DNA from: an uncultured Acidimicrobiales bacterium
GTDB taxonomy: Bacteria > Actinomycetota > Acidimicrobiia > Acidimicrobiales > SHLQ01
Length of the DNA stretch: 64,000 bases
Direction of reading: 5' to 3'
Assembly (NCBI GenBank): GCA_938023735.1
Contig: CALJDK010000001.1
Span: 16,903-80,902, forward strand
Positions 8,584 through 17,556 of this stretch are shown here, piece after piece; within the stretch, counting starts at the first letter, position 1, and each line of letters begins with the position of its first letter. The notes under the pieces are model-generated. The model worked only from the letters and a program-made list of their open reading frames with translations. It did no database searches and was not told where the DNA came from. Both the position numbers and the translations under genes were made by a program.

Positions 8584-11500
8584 CCACGCTGGTTGGCAGA
8601 CCAACGAGGTTGCCAAACCGGTGAAGGGTTATCGAAACCGCTTGCTCCCGCAGATAGTTCTGCAGTTCGATGCGGCCACACCTGGTGACCGGTTGATCGG
8701 CGATATGAATTGCGCCTCCAGCAGCGACCTTGCGGACTTGGTCGGAAGTGGTGCCGAGTAACCGCACCCGGATCAGGGGTGTCGACTGGCCGTCGTTGGT
8801 CAGGGATCGCAGCACGGCGCAGAACTCGTCGTCGTCCTGAACGTCGGCTCTCGACATCAGTACCGGAACGCCACAGATCGCGGCGGCCTTCTCGACAAGC
8901 TTGAGGTCGGTGTCGGCATCATCGGTACCGCCGGGTCCAATCCGCACGATGATGCGATCGAGCGGTCGATACCGAAAGAGGTTTGCCTCACAGAACAAAC
9001 CGACAGGGTCGTGCGTCTTCGCAAAGTGCTGGTCGTAGATTTCCTGGAAATCGTCGGTGGCGGCTTCGGCCGTCGGCGTCCAGGTGCCAAGAGACATGAC
9101 GTAGTTCGGGCCGCCTGCCTTGGCCCCCGGCCCGACCGAGCTGTGCTTCCACCCGCCGAACGGTTGGCGGGCGACGATAGCGCCCGTGATGGCCCGGTTC
9201 ACGTATCCGTTGCCTACTTCGATGTGCTCCATCCAGTGGTCGGTCTCGGCCGGGTCGAGCGAGTGGATGCCACCGGTGAGCGCGTAGTGGCTGCTGTTGG
9301 CGATGGCGATTGCGTCGTCGAGGGTTTCGGCATGCATCAAACCGAGGATCGGGCCAAAGCACTCGGTGCGATGAAACCATGAGTTGGGCGTCACGCCAGA
9401 TCGCACACCGGGGCTGCAGGTATCGCCAGAGATGGTTGGTTCGACCAACCAGGATTCGCCGGTGTCGAGTGTGGTGACCGCTCGTCGAAGACGATCGTTG
9501 ATGCCGCCAACCATCGGTGCGATATCGGTGCGAATGTCGGTGGAAGCGCCAAGGGTGAGGCTCTCGACGGCGTCGATGACCTGGCGGTGGAATCGGTCGG
9601 AGTCGGCGACTTCGCCTACCAGAATTGCCAGGCTCGCCGCCGAACACTTCTGTCCGGCGTGCCCAAATGCTGACTGGACGAGATCCTTCGCCGCCAAGTC
9701 GATATCGGCGTTTGGCGTGATGATGAGGACGTTCTTTCCCGACGTTTCGGCGAACAGTTTGAGGTTGGGTTTCCATGAACGAAAGAGATCGGCGGTTTCT
9801 GATGAGCCGGTAAGGATGACCCCGTCGACCGACTCGATGAGATGGCGACCCACTTCGTTGTCGGGGGTCCTACGAAACTGCAAGACCTGACCTGGGACGC
9901 CCGCAGTCCACAGTGCTTCGGCGACGATTTCCGCACAGCGGGGCGTTTCGGGTGCCGGTTTGAAGATCACCGAGTTGCCGGCGGCCAAGCTGGCCAGAAC
10001 TCCGCCAGCGGGGATGGCGACCGGGAAGTTCCATGGCGGGACCACTGCGACGACTCCCAGAGGCTTGAACGTGGCATTCGGTGCGGTGAGTTCGGTCGCG
10101 GCGTCGGCGTACCAGCGAGCGAAGTCGATGGCCTCGCAGATTTCGTTGTCGGCCTGCTCGAACGTTTTGTTTGCCTCGTGCAGCATCGCCGCGATGAGCT
10201 CGGATCGCCGAGCATCGAGTTCGTTTGCCGCCTGGTGCAGTACGAGCCGGCGCTGCTCGGCGGGCATTGCCGACCACAGGTCAAAGCCGCGCCGGGCGGC
10301 GCCGAGGAAACCATCGATGTCGTCAATCGTGGTGGTTAGCGGTTCGAAGCACTCGCTGGACTGCCGGGCCAACGTCGCTTCTATCCATTTGCGGTTTGCG
10401 GGAAGGGATGGGTCGGTCTCGGGGTCGTTCTTGAAGGATCCGGGCTGGGCGACCGCTGCTCCGTCGAACCGGTTCTGGGTGCGGTTCGGCGCGGCAGCCA
10501 CGTTGTGCCGCATCGCCATTGCTTCCCGGAAGATTGATTCCTGCTCGGCAAAGGACGCGGAGCCGGGGGTGAGAGAGAACAGCGCCTTCATGAAATTGTC
10601 GTCGGCAGCATTCTCTTCGAGTCGGCGGAAGAGATAGCTGATAGCCACATCGAAGTCGCTTGCTTCAACCGCCGGTGTATAGAGCAGCATCTGCGGACTG
10701 CCGTTGCCTGCGGTCGACTCGTTCACCGCCTTGGCCTGTGCCGATGCCATGCCTTGCAACATTTCGAACTGCACCCGGTGGGCGACACCTTGTTCATCGG
10801 CCAACAGCTTGGCCCAGGCAACGTCGAAGAGGTTGTGGCTGGCAACGCCGATGCGAACACCGGTAAGCCGCTCGGGGGTGAACGCCCACTCCAGGCAACG
10901 CTTGTAGTTGGCGTCGCTTTCGATCTTGGTTCCGTAGGGTGCCTGCTCCCAGCCGTGCATTGCGGCGTCGACCTTCTCCATGGCCAGGTTGGCGCCCTTC
11001 ACCAGTCGAATCTTGATGTTTCCGCCGCCCTCGATGTGTCGTTGGTTCGCCCAGGTGACGAGATCTTGAAGGGCCGCGAAGGAATCCGGCAGGTACGCCT
11101 GCAGCACGATGCCCGCATCGAGGTGAAGTCGCTCGGGTTCGCTCAGCACCTCTTTGAATGCCTGCATCGTGAGTTCGAGGTCGTGGTACTCCTCCATGTC
11201 GAAGTTGATGAAGGTGGGCGGCGATACCGAAGCGGCGTGATCAAAGAGCAGGGCCGCTCGTTCCTTTACCCGTAGAAGGCTGTCGTCGTACGCCCAATGG
11301 TTGAGCTGCGAAGCCACCGCCGAAATCTTGACCGACACATAGTCGACATGGGGCTGTTCGAGAAGACGAAGAAGGCGTTCGAGTCGCGTGGTTGCCTCCC
11401 GTTCGCCCATGACGGCTTCCCCGAGCAGATTGACATTGAGCGCAAAGCCGTCGGCCCGGTTGGTTTCGAGGTGTTTCGCGAGCTTGGTCGGCTCTCCCGG

Positions 11501-11890
11501 TGCCACGAGGTGGCCGACGATCGTTTTCATTCGGCGTCGGGCCAGCGGCAACACGATGTCGGGAAGTAGCGGGGCGATACGTGCACCGGCGGTGAGAAGC
11601 GCGGCATCGATGCGTGACAGGAACCCGGGCAGCTTCCCCGATGACACCAGAGCGGTGAGCTGGCGGGCCCCGACAGCGTTGGAGTCGGGCCGCACCACTC
11701 GGTCGACGAACCCCATGACAAACGAGACTCCACGGTCGTCGGCGATGAGGTCGCCTAACTGCTCCATGGTTTCGCGGTCGTCGGCCGTTTCAAGCTCGGA
11801 ACTGCGTTGCAGCCACTGAGTGACAAGCGTGATTGCCGGTTCGATGAGCGAGTCGGCCGAGCTGGTGGGGGGCGAAACGGGGGCAGTCAT
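8573..11890 (-). CDS. putA: bifunctional proline dehydrogenase / glutamate semialdehyde dehydrogenase
   Basis: A 1105-residue PutA-type enzyme converting proline to glutamate. The N-terminal half is the FAD proline dehydrogenase barrel (FINFDMEEYHDLELTMQAF near 228), the middle an aldehyde dehydrogenase with VPPWNFPVAIP, the FAETSGKN glutamate loop and the catalytic Cys in GQKCSAAS near 750. About 130 further C-terminal residues resemble the extra domain of long PutA proteins and are not otherwise recognised. I start it at ATG 11890; the frame is open further but would run into the divergent regulator. It has no ribbon-helix-helix DNA-binding N-terminus, so it is not self-regulating like E. 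coli PutA. Confidence 0.93.
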   Translation of the reverse strand: MTAPVSPPTSSADSLIEPAITLVTQWLQRSSELETADDRETMEQLGDLIADDRGVSFVMGFVDRVVRPDSNAVGARQLTALVSSGKLPGFLSRIDAALLTAGARIAPLLPDIVLPLARRRMKTIVGHLVAPGEPTKLAKHLETNRADGFALNVNLLGEAVMGEREATTRLERLLRLLEQPHVDYVSVKISAVASQLNHWAYDDSLLRVKERAALLFDHAASVSPPTFINFDMEEYHDLELTMQAFKEVLSEPERLHLDAGIVLQAYLPDSFAALQDLVTWANQRHIEGGGNIKIRLVKGANLAMEKVDAAMHGWEQAPYGTKIESDANYKRCLEWAFTPERLTGVRIGVASHNLFDVAWAKLLADEQGVAHRVQFEMLQGMASAQAKAVNESTAGNGSPQMLLYTPAVEASDFDVAISYLFRRLEENAADDNFMKALFSLTPGSASFAEQESIFREAMAMRHNVAAAPNRTQNRFDGAAVAQPGSFKNDPETDPSLPANRKWIEATLARQSSECFEPLTTTIDDIDGFLGAARRGFDLWSAMPAEQRRLVLHQAANELDARRSELIAAMLHEANKTFEQADNEICEAIDFARWYADAATELTAPNATFKPLGVVAVVPPWNFPVAIPAGGVLASLAAGNSVIFKPAPETPRCAEIVAEALWTAGVPGQVLQFRRTPDNEVGRHLIESVDGVILTGSSETADLFRSWKPNLKLFAETSGKNVLIITPNADIDLAAKDLVQSAFGHAGQKCSAASLAILVGEVADSDRFHRQVIDAVESLTLGASTDIRTDIAPMVGGINDRLRRAVTTLDTGESWLVEPTISGDTCSPGVRSGVTPNSWFHRTECFGPILGLMHAETLDDAIAIANSSHYALTGGIHSLDPAETDHWMEHIEVGNGYVNRAITGAIVARQPFGGWKHSSVGPGAKAGGPNYVMSLGTWTPTAEAATDDFQEIYDQHFAKTHDPVGLFCEANLFRYRPLDRIIVRIGPGGTDDADTDLKLVEKAAAICGVPVLMSRADVQDDDEFCAVLRSLTNDGQSTPLIRVRLLGTTSDQVRKVAAGGAIHIADQPVTRCGRIELQNYLREQAVSITLHRFGNLVGLPTSVAND

Positions 11891-11943
11891 ACGATCAGTG
11901 TGGGGGAAGACAGTGTTGTCCGTCTTGTACGATCCGTTCGACC

Positions 11944-12750
11944 ATGACGTCGAAAAAGACCAACGATGGGGCTCCATCGGCCGACGAGACCGCTTCAACG
12001 AGCGAAACGCGGGTATTTGCGTGTCAGGACGAGCTCATCAGCTTGTTCGAGACGCTCATCAACGTGATGTTCTGCGTGAAAGACTCTGATGGTCGGTATG
12101 TCGAGGTCAACAGCGCGTTCGTGCGACGAACCGGTGCCCGTTCAAAGCGATCGGTGGTGGGAAAGACCGCTTCGGATCTGTTTATCGCCGAGCTTGCCGA
12201 ACGCTATGAAGAGCAGGACCGCGAGGTGTTCGTCACCGGCGATCCGCTCCGCGACCAGCTCGAGCTCATTCGGCGCCCCGATGGTGCTCTTGGCTGGTAT
12301 CTGACTACAAAGATCCCCGTCGGCGACCCCACCGATCGGACGAGCTTGGTGGGCCTGGTAAGTGTGAGTCGAGATCTCCTGACCCCAAGCGACGAGAACA
12401 TTGCGCTCGAGAGCCTGCAACATGTGGTGGCTTTCGTGCGGGAGAACCTGACCGCCTCGATTCGCGTTGCCGACCTTGCCAAGATTGCGTCCTGCTCTGC
12501 AGGTCAACTCGAGCGGCGAATGCGAAAGACCTTCGGGCAGAGTGCAACGCAGTATGTGCTGCGGGTGCGGGTCGAAACAGCCGCCCGCCTCCTGATAGAG
12601 ACCGAGATGAGCTTGGTCGAAATTGCCGCCCATGTTGGGTTCTACGATCAGTCAGATTTCACGCGTCGCTTTGCCCGCCTGACCAATGAGACGCCCGCCC
12701 AGTTTCGCCTTAGTCATCAAGAGATCGCGCCAATTAGTCGCGCCACCTGA
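11944..12750 (+). CDS. PAS-AraC transcriptional regulator
   Basis: A 268-residue regulator with a PAS sensor domain (about residues 28-145; FCVKDSDGRYVEVNSAF and GWYLTTKIPV are typical of the PAS_4 type) joined to an AraC/XylS DNA-binding domain (about 160-262) with two helix-turn-helix units; LVEIAAHVGFYDQSDFTRRF is the standard second one. PAS on an AraC domain in place of the usual cupin is uncommon. It is divergent from putA with 53 bases between starts, so it most likely controls putA, possibly in response to proline or redox state. Confidence 0.88.
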   Translation: MTSKKTNDGAPSADETASTSETRVFACQDELISLFETLINVMFCVKDSDGRYVEVNSAFVRRTGARSKRSVVGKTASDLFIAELAERYEEQDREVFVTGDPLRDQLELIRRPDGALGWYLTTKIPVGDPTDRTSLVGLVSVSRDLLTPSDENIALESLQHVVAFVRENLTASIRVADLAKIASCSAGQLERRMRKTFGQSATQYVLRVRVETAARLLIETEMSLVEIAAHVGFYDQSDFTRRFARLTNETPAQFRLSHQEIAPISRAT

Positions 12751-12799
12751 TTCCAAAGAGGCATATCGGCACTGGTCGTGCTCAACTGGTGGAGTGGAG

Positions 12800-13564
12800 A
12801 TGCCCATCAACCGGTTCAAGCGGCGGCTTACCGAACAAGCGACGACCTACGGGATCTTTGTGAGTTTGGCCGACCCGGTGTGCGCCGAAATCAGCGCAAA
12901 CGCGGGCTTCGACTTCATCATCATCGACACCGAGCACGCTCCCAACGATCTGCGTGAAGTGCTCGTGCAGTTGCAGGCCACCCAATCGGCTGACTGCGAT
13001 GTGCTGGTCCGGCCAATGACGGGCGATCGAACCATCATCAAACGCCTCCTCGATGTGGGTGCACAAACGATTCTTGCGCCGATGGTCGACGACGCCGATG
13101 AGGCCGCCGAACTTGTGGCTTCGCTGCGGTACCCGCCGGAAGGGAAGCGTGGTGTGGCCGGAGGTCGCGCTGCCGGATGGGGGCGGGTCGACGACTACTT
13201 TGCGAAGGCCGATGATCAGATGTGTCTGGTCGTGCAGATCGAAACCGCCGATGGTTTGGCCAACATCGAAGCGATCAGCGCCGTCGACGGTGTCGATGCG
13301 TTGTTCGTTGGGCCATCGGACTTGGCGGCCGCCCTTGGTCACCGCGGCCAACCCGGTCACCCCGACGTGGTGGCCGCAGTTACCGACGCACTTGAACGCA
13401 TCGCCGCCACCGGCAAGCCGGCCGGCGTGTACGCCGCAACCCCCGACATGGCTACCCGGTATGAAGAGGCAGGAGCGTCGTTCATCACGGTGGGTGTCGA
13501 CACCTACATTCTTGCCAAATCCACGTCGGCGCTCGCCGAGCAGTTCATCTCGGGCCGGCCTTAA
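12800..13564 (+). CDS. HpcH/HpaI family aldolase
   Basis: A 254-residue metal-dependent class II pyruvate aldolase of the HpcH/HpaI family, which splits 2-keto-3-deoxy or 4-hydroxy-2-oxo acids to pyruvate and an aldehyde. The FDFIIIDTEHAPND block (about 36-49) and VGPSDLAAALGHRGQPGHPDV (about 173-193) contain the metal and substrate residues, with the metal ligand Glu in IETADGLANIEAI. Start taken at ATG 12800 after a GGAG. Its stop shares one base with the larE start. Natural substrate unknown. Confidence 0.88.
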   Translation: MPINRFKRRLTEQATTYGIFVSLADPVCAEISANAGFDFIIIDTEHAPNDLREVLVQLQATQSADCDVLVRPMTGDRTIIKRLLDVGAQTILAPMVDDADEAAELVASLRYPPEGKRGVAGGRAAGWGRVDDYFAKADDQMCLVVQIETADGLANIEAISAVDGVDALFVGPSDLAAALGHRGQPGHPDVVAAVTDALERIAATGKPAGVYAATPDMATRYEEAGASFITVGVDTYILAKSTSALAEQFISGRP

Positions 13565-14397
13565 TGTCGCTCCTCGATACTCCGCCCGCCGTCGCTTCCA
13601 GCCCCGAGGCAGCTCTCGAAGCGCTCCGTTCCGAGCTCCGCGCCCTCGGTAGTGTGGTCGTCGCGTTCAGCGGCGGAGTCGACTCGAGCTTGCTGGCCTG
13701 GGTTGCGCACGACACGTTGGGCCACCGAGCGCTGGCGGCCACCGCAGTGTCACCCTCGCTCGCCGACCGGGAGCGTTCCGATTGTCGCGAGCTCGCGACC
13801 GAGTGGGATATGCGCTGGGTCGAGGTCGAGACCGACGAAATGCTCAACGCTGCGTACCGGGTCAACGACGCCAATCGCTGCTTTCACTGCAAAGACGCCC
13901 TGATGGACCAGATCGGCCCGCTGGCCGCTGAGGCCGATGCCACCGCAGTGTTGGGTGTGAACCTCGACGATTTGGGCGATCATCGTCCCGGTCAGATTGC
14001 GGCTGCCGAACGGGGCGCCTCGTTCCCGCTGGTGGCGGCCGGGTTCGACAAAGAACTCGTTCGCGAGGTGTCTCGAACGCTGCAGTTGCGCACCGCTGAA
14101 AAGCCCGCAGCTGCATGTTTGGCATCGCGCCTTCCCTATGGCACGCCGGTAAGCCTGGGCATTCTTCGCTCGGTCGACCGGGCCGAGGCGAACCTGGTAA
14201 AGCTTGGGTTCGATTCGCTTCGGGTGCGGCACTACGACGACGTCGCTCGGCTCGAAGTTCCCGACGACCGGTTAGCCGAGGCTGTGCAGCGGCGGGCTGA
14301 GCTGATCGATGCGGTGAAGTCGGCCGGGTATCGCTATGTGACCCTCGATCTCGAGGGCCTGCGGTCGGGCAATCTCAATCAAGCCCTCCATGACTGA
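13564..14397 (+). CDS. larE: ATP-dependent sacrificial sulfurtransferase LarE
   Basis: A 277-residue PP-loop ATPase. The SGGVDSSLLAW loop at about 36-46 binds ATP; NRCFHCKDALMD near 100-111 and KPAAACLASRLPYGTPVS near 180-197 are LarE blocks. In Lactiplantibacillus LarE a single Cys in the latter block gives up its sulfur to make the nickel-pincer nucleotide; the equivalent here is Cys185. LarE inserts sulfur into the nickel cofactor of lactate racemase-type enzymes. larB, larC and larA are absent from the window. One-base overlap with the aldolase and eight-base overlap with the next gene point to a tight operon. Confidence 0.88.
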   Translation: MSLLDTPPAVASSPEAALEALRSELRALGSVVVAFSGGVDSSLLAWVAHDTLGHRALAATAVSPSLADRERSDCRELATEWDMRWVEVETDEMLNAAYRVNDANRCFHCKDALMDQIGPLAAEADATAVLGVNLDDLGDHRPGQIAAAERGASFPLVAAGFDKELVREVSRTLQLRTAEKPAAACLASRLPYGTPVSLGILRSVDRAEANLVKLGFDSLRVRHYDDVARLEVPDDRLAEAVQRRAELIDAVKSAGYRYVTLDLEGLRSGNLNQALHD

Positions 14398-14881
14398 ACC
14401 AGGTCGGGCGTCGGATGAAGACGAGGCTCGGCTGGTCGAGATTTCATCAGCGCTTGCCGATGCCATCGTCGACCATTTGCCTACTTGGGTGCACCGCTGT
14501 ATTGCCGAGGTCGCGACCCAAACCGGTCACCTCAGCCGCCAACTCGAGATGGAGGCAATCGCAGCCGGTCAGGCGGTTGTGGAAGACCTTGCCCCTCAGG
14601 TGCGTGAGCTTCTCGCCGCCGATATCGACGATCAGCTCACCACGCCGCTGGCGTTGCTGAGAACAGCGGTGCAGTATCCCACCCGTGCGTTGCGGGCTGC
14701 TGGGGTGCCGCTTCCCGACCGCGCCGAGTTCGATTCCGAGGCGTTTCCCGACGACCTCTATGGCCTTACCCCCGCCAACTTCGCCGAGGTGCATCCCGAA
14801 CTGCACCAACCGGGACTCGAGTGGGGAGCGGCAAAGGCTTTTGTGCACCTGCGCAGACGGGAGGCCGAAGGGCGTGTCTGA
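14390..14881 (+). CDS. hypothetical protein, larE operon
   Basis: A 163-residue mostly helical acidic protein that I do not recognise. It begins within the end of larE and its own end overlaps the next start by eight bases, so it is translated in the same operon. There is no signal peptide or membrane segment. Features seen: a helical N-terminal half (LADAIVDHLPTWVHRC), and a C-terminal segment DLYGLTPANFAEVHPEL. Coding is supported by position, overlap and codon use like the neighbours. A link to nickel cofactor or the aldolase is only positional. Confidence 0.7.
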   Translation: MTEPGRASDEDEARLVEISSALADAIVDHLPTWVHRCIAEVATQTGHLSRQLEMEAIAAGQAVVEDLAPQVRELLAADIDDQLTTPLALLRTAVQYPTRALRAAGVPLPDRAEFDSEAFPDDLYGLTPANFAEVHPELHQPGLEWGAAKAFVHLRRREAEGRV

Positions 14882-15206
14882 ACAATCCAAACTCGATGGT
14901 CCAACGGTCGCCGTGTTTGTTCCTGACCTGATGGATCAATCCAAGGTGCGCTCGGCGTTCCCCGACGCAGAACGTCTACGGTCGCCAAGCCAGCTCGCCA
15001 CCTGCACGGCCGAGGTTGTCCTTGTCGATCTGAACCGGCCGGGCGTGATCGATGCGCTTCCCGACATAGCTGGCGACGTCATCGGGTTTGCATCGCATGT
15101 CGATGACGAGGTGATAGCCCTTGCGTGGGCGGCCGGCGCCACCGATGTGCTGGCCCGCTCGGTGTTCTTCAAACGGCTCGCCGACGAAACGCTGCAATTG
15201 CCGTAG
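14874..15206 (+). CDS. small receiver-like hypothetical protein
   Basis: A 110-residue protein starting with GTG at 14874 after GGGAGG. The alternation of short beta strands and helices (TVAVFVPDL, AEVVLVDLN, VIGFASHVDD, ALAWAAGATDVLARS) looks like a degenerate response-regulator receiver fold; the Asp in VLVDLN would be the phospho-site position, but the C-terminal Lys is not convincingly placed. It ends the aldolase-larE unit. Function unknown. Confidence 0.65.
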   Translation: MSEQSKLDGPTVAVFVPDLMDQSKVRSAFPDAERLRSPSQLATCTAEVVLVDLNRPGVIDALPDIAGDVIGFASHVDDEVIALAWAAGATDVLARSVFFKRLADETLQLP

Positions 15207-15234
15207 CTTTGCCCACCCCCTCGACTGCTCACTG

Positions 15235-15272
15235 TTAACAGAGTCGAAACAAAGGGGTCACACAGCCGATAT
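15235..15272 (+). promoter_or_regulatory. GlnR-like box upstream of amt
   Basis: TTAAC (15235-15239), six bases, GAAAC (15246-15250), six bases, GTCAC (15257-15261), six bases, GATAT (15268-15272). The actinobacterial GlnR operator is gTnAC-n6-GaAAC-n6-GtnAC-n6-GAAAC, so three half-sites match well and the fourth partly, with perfect spacing. It lies 43 bases before amt, a known GlnR target in Streptomyces and Mycobacterium. Confidence 0.6.
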
Positions 15273-15314
15273 TCCGACCCCCAAAGATGGAGAGCGTCTT
15301 GGGAGGAATAACTT

Positions 15315-16553
15315 ATGGAAAGCGGCGACGTCGCCTGGATGCTCATATCTACCGCGCTTGTGGTGTTTATGGTGCCGGGGCTTGCTCTGTTTTACGGCGG
15401 GATGACCCGCACAAAGAACGTGCTCAACATGTTGATGATGAACATGGTGTGCATCGGGTTCGTGCCCCTGTTGTGGGTGCTGTTCACCTACTCGTTGGGA
15501 AATAACGGACAGGACGGCGAGGAGCAGGGCTGGTTTGAGCTCGGCGGAAAACTCATCGGCGATTTCAACGCCGCGGGCCTCGACGACATAGCTGGCACCG
15601 ATCTGATCGGCGTGGCGTTCTTTATGACGTTTGCCTCGATCACACCGGCGCTGATTTCGGGCGCGGTGGCAGACCGCATGAAGTTTTCGGCATGGGTGGT
15701 GTTTGCTGCGATCTGGTCGATCATCGTGTACACGCCGATCACCTACTGGGTGTACACCGGCTTCCATCACACCGGCGGCCTTGGTATCGATGCCGATCTC
15801 CCGGCACTCGACTTCGCCGGAGGCACAGCGATTCATATCAACGCAGGTGTTGCGGCACTTGCGTTGGTGTTGGTGCTCGGCAAACGCAAGGGCTGGCCGA
15901 GCGAACCCATGCCGCCGCACAACTTGACCATGGTGCTCCTGGGCACCGGAATCTTGTGGTTCGGATGGTTTGGTTTCAACGCCGGATCGGCTGGTGCCGC
16001 CAATGGCCAAGCCGCCCAGGCGCTCATGAACACCTTCGTCGCACCCGCCGCCGGAATGTTGGCCTGGCTGTTAGTGGAGAAGATCCGAGACGGACATGCC
16101 ACCACACTCGGAGCAGCGTCGGGCATCGTTGCTGGACTTGTCGCCATCACCCCGGCAGCCGGCTACGTCAACACGCTGTCATCCATTGTGTTCGGTCTGG
16201 TCGCATCGGTGCTGTGCTACTTCGCTATCCAGCTCAAAACGAAGTTTGGCTACGACGACAGCCTCGACGTGGTCGGCATCCATGGCGTCGGAGGAGTCAT
16301 CGGTGGACTGTTGCTGGGCTTGTTTGCCACCGACGCGGTCGAGGGAAGCGTCGACGGTCTGCTGTTTGGCAACGGCAAGTTCTTTCTCACCCAGGTCGTG
16401 GCCATGCTTTCGGTCATCATCTACTCATTCTTTGTGACCTTTGCGCTCGCAAAGATCCTCGATGCCGTTATTGGTCTTCGGGTCGAACGCGACGACGAAC
16501 TCGCAGGGCTCGACCTCACCGAACATGCCGAGACCGCCTATAGCAACGCATAA
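15315..16553 (+). CDS. amt: ammonium transporter Amt
   Basis: A 412-residue Amt/MEP/Rh channel with about eleven membrane helices. Characteristic parts are the N-terminal VPGLALFYGGMTRTKNVLN (about 20-38), FAGGTAIHINAGVAAL containing the first pore histidine (about 171), and GIHGVGGVIGG containing the second (about 321). It moves ammonium across the cell membrane and is normally gated by PII protein. A GGGAGG ribosome site lies at 15301-15306 and a GlnR-like box further upstream. glnB, which usually follows amt in actinobacteria, is missing here; a terminator follows. Confidence 0.97.
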   Translation: MESGDVAWMLISTALVVFMVPGLALFYGGMTRTKNVLNMLMMNMVCIGFVPLLWVLFTYSLGNNGQDGEEQGWFELGGKLIGDFNAAGLDDIAGTDLIGVAFFMTFASITPALISGAVADRMKFSAWVVFAAIWSIIVYTPITYWVYTGFHHTGGLGIDADLPALDFAGGTAIHINAGVAALALVLVLGKRKGWPSEPMPPHNLTMVLLGTGILWFGWFGFNAGSAGAANGQAAQALMNTFVAPAAGMLAWLLVEKIRDGHATTLGAASGIVAGLVAITPAAGYVNTLSSIVFGLVASVLCYFAIQLKTKFGYDDSLDVVGIHGVGGVIGGLLLGLFATDAVEGSVDGLLFGNGKFFLTQVVAMLSVIIYSFFVTFALAKILDAVIGLRVERDDELAGLDLTEHAETAYSNA

Positions 16554-16651
16554 GTCGAGGTCTGGGTTTTTCAACGAAGGCCCATTTCGGCAAAGAACAC
16601 AGACATTTGTGCGCTAATGTGAGGCCCAGCAGTGGTGGGAACCAGAATGTA

Positions 16652-16681
16652 GTGGGTCTTCTCTGGGGGGAGAAGGCCCAC
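16652..16681 (+). terminator. hairpin terminator after amt
   Basis: Arms GTGGGTCTTCTC and GAGAAGGCCCAC form a 12-bp stem (one G-T pair) with a six-base loop. The T tract after it is weak (TCCTTCGCTTT). It separates convergent amt and the lipase gene and may serve both. Confidence 0.65.
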
Positions 16682-16698
16682 TCCTTCGCTTTGCTGCG

Positions 16699-17544
16699 CT
16701 AATGCGGCGATGCCAGAGCAGCCACCGTGTCGCGCATCCACGAGATCATGTCTGCGACGATCGACTCATGGGAGTCTTCGTTGAAGATCTCGTGTTGAAG
16801 CCCGGGGTAGGTGATCCGGACCGAACCCGGAACCGTTGCCAACGGCTCGCTGAAGTGTGCCGGCACAAGCCGATCCTCGGCGCCGTGCATAACGCGTAGG
16901 GGAACCGAGATCGCTCCTACCTCGGCCGTCGCTTTGGCCATCGCCTCGAAGATCTCGTTACCCATGTTGGTGGTGGTGGCGACAACCCGAAGCGGATCGG
17001 CCTTGAATTTCTCGCCAACCGCCGGATTGTTCGACAAGATTTCGCCATCGACCTCGCCTTTAATGCGCAGACGCGGCACGATTTTCGACAAGATTGGTGC
17101 ACCCGTGCGCTGCCAGGTGGGGACCTCGGCCCCAAGCGCTGGCCCACTGAGGGCGGCCATGTCAGGCTGAGGATGCTTGCTTTGGAGATACCGAGTGGAC
17201 ATCAACCCGCCCAACGAGTGCCCGATCAGCGCTACCGGAACCCTGAGTTCGCGGCGAAGCGACATGGGCTCGACCAAGTCGTCAATGAACTGGTCGAACG
17301 ACTCGACGTGACCTCGCGGTCCGCCGGAGAGCCCAAATCCACGGTTGTCGCACGCCAGGACATCTACCCCGGCATCGGACAGAAGTCGCCCGACATGTTC
17401 GTATCGTCCGCTGTGCTCACCGATTCCGTGCACCAGCAATACGGCGCACCATGGCGACTCCACCGCCCAACGCCGGCGGTAGTGCGCGAGGCCGTCGGTG
17501 GTCTTTCCCGATTCCTCGACACTAGATCGTGGTTCTTCCATCAA
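16699..17544 (-). CDS. monoacylglycerol lipase-like alpha/beta hydrolase
   Basis: A 281-residue alpha/beta hydrolase of the Hydrolase_4 (lysophospholipase/monoglyceride lipase) group. VLLVHGIGEHSGRYEHV (oxyanion His-Gly), ACDNRGFGLSGGPRGH and the nucleophile elbow GHSLGG are all intact, followed by HGAEDRLVP (Asp) and a late LQHEIFNED (His). It likely cleaves monoacylglycerols or similar esters in the cytoplasm. It follows the Nudix gene by 12 bases and is probably co-transcribed with it. Confidence 0.88.
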   Translation of the reverse strand: MMEEPRSSVEESGKTTDGLAHYRRRWAVESPWCAVLLVHGIGEHSGRYEHVGRLLSDAGVDVLACDNRGFGLSGGPRGHVESFDQFIDDLVEPMSLRRELRVPVALIGHSLGGLMSTRYLQSKHPQPDMAALSGPALGAEVPTWQRTGAPILSKIVPRLRIKGEVDGEILSNNPAVGEKFKADPLRVVATTTNMGNEIFEAMAKATAEVGAISVPLRVMHGAEDRLVPAHFSEPLATVPGSVRITYPGLQHEIFNEDSHESIVADMISWMRDTVAALASPH

Positions 17545-17556
17545 CGTTTCATCCTG

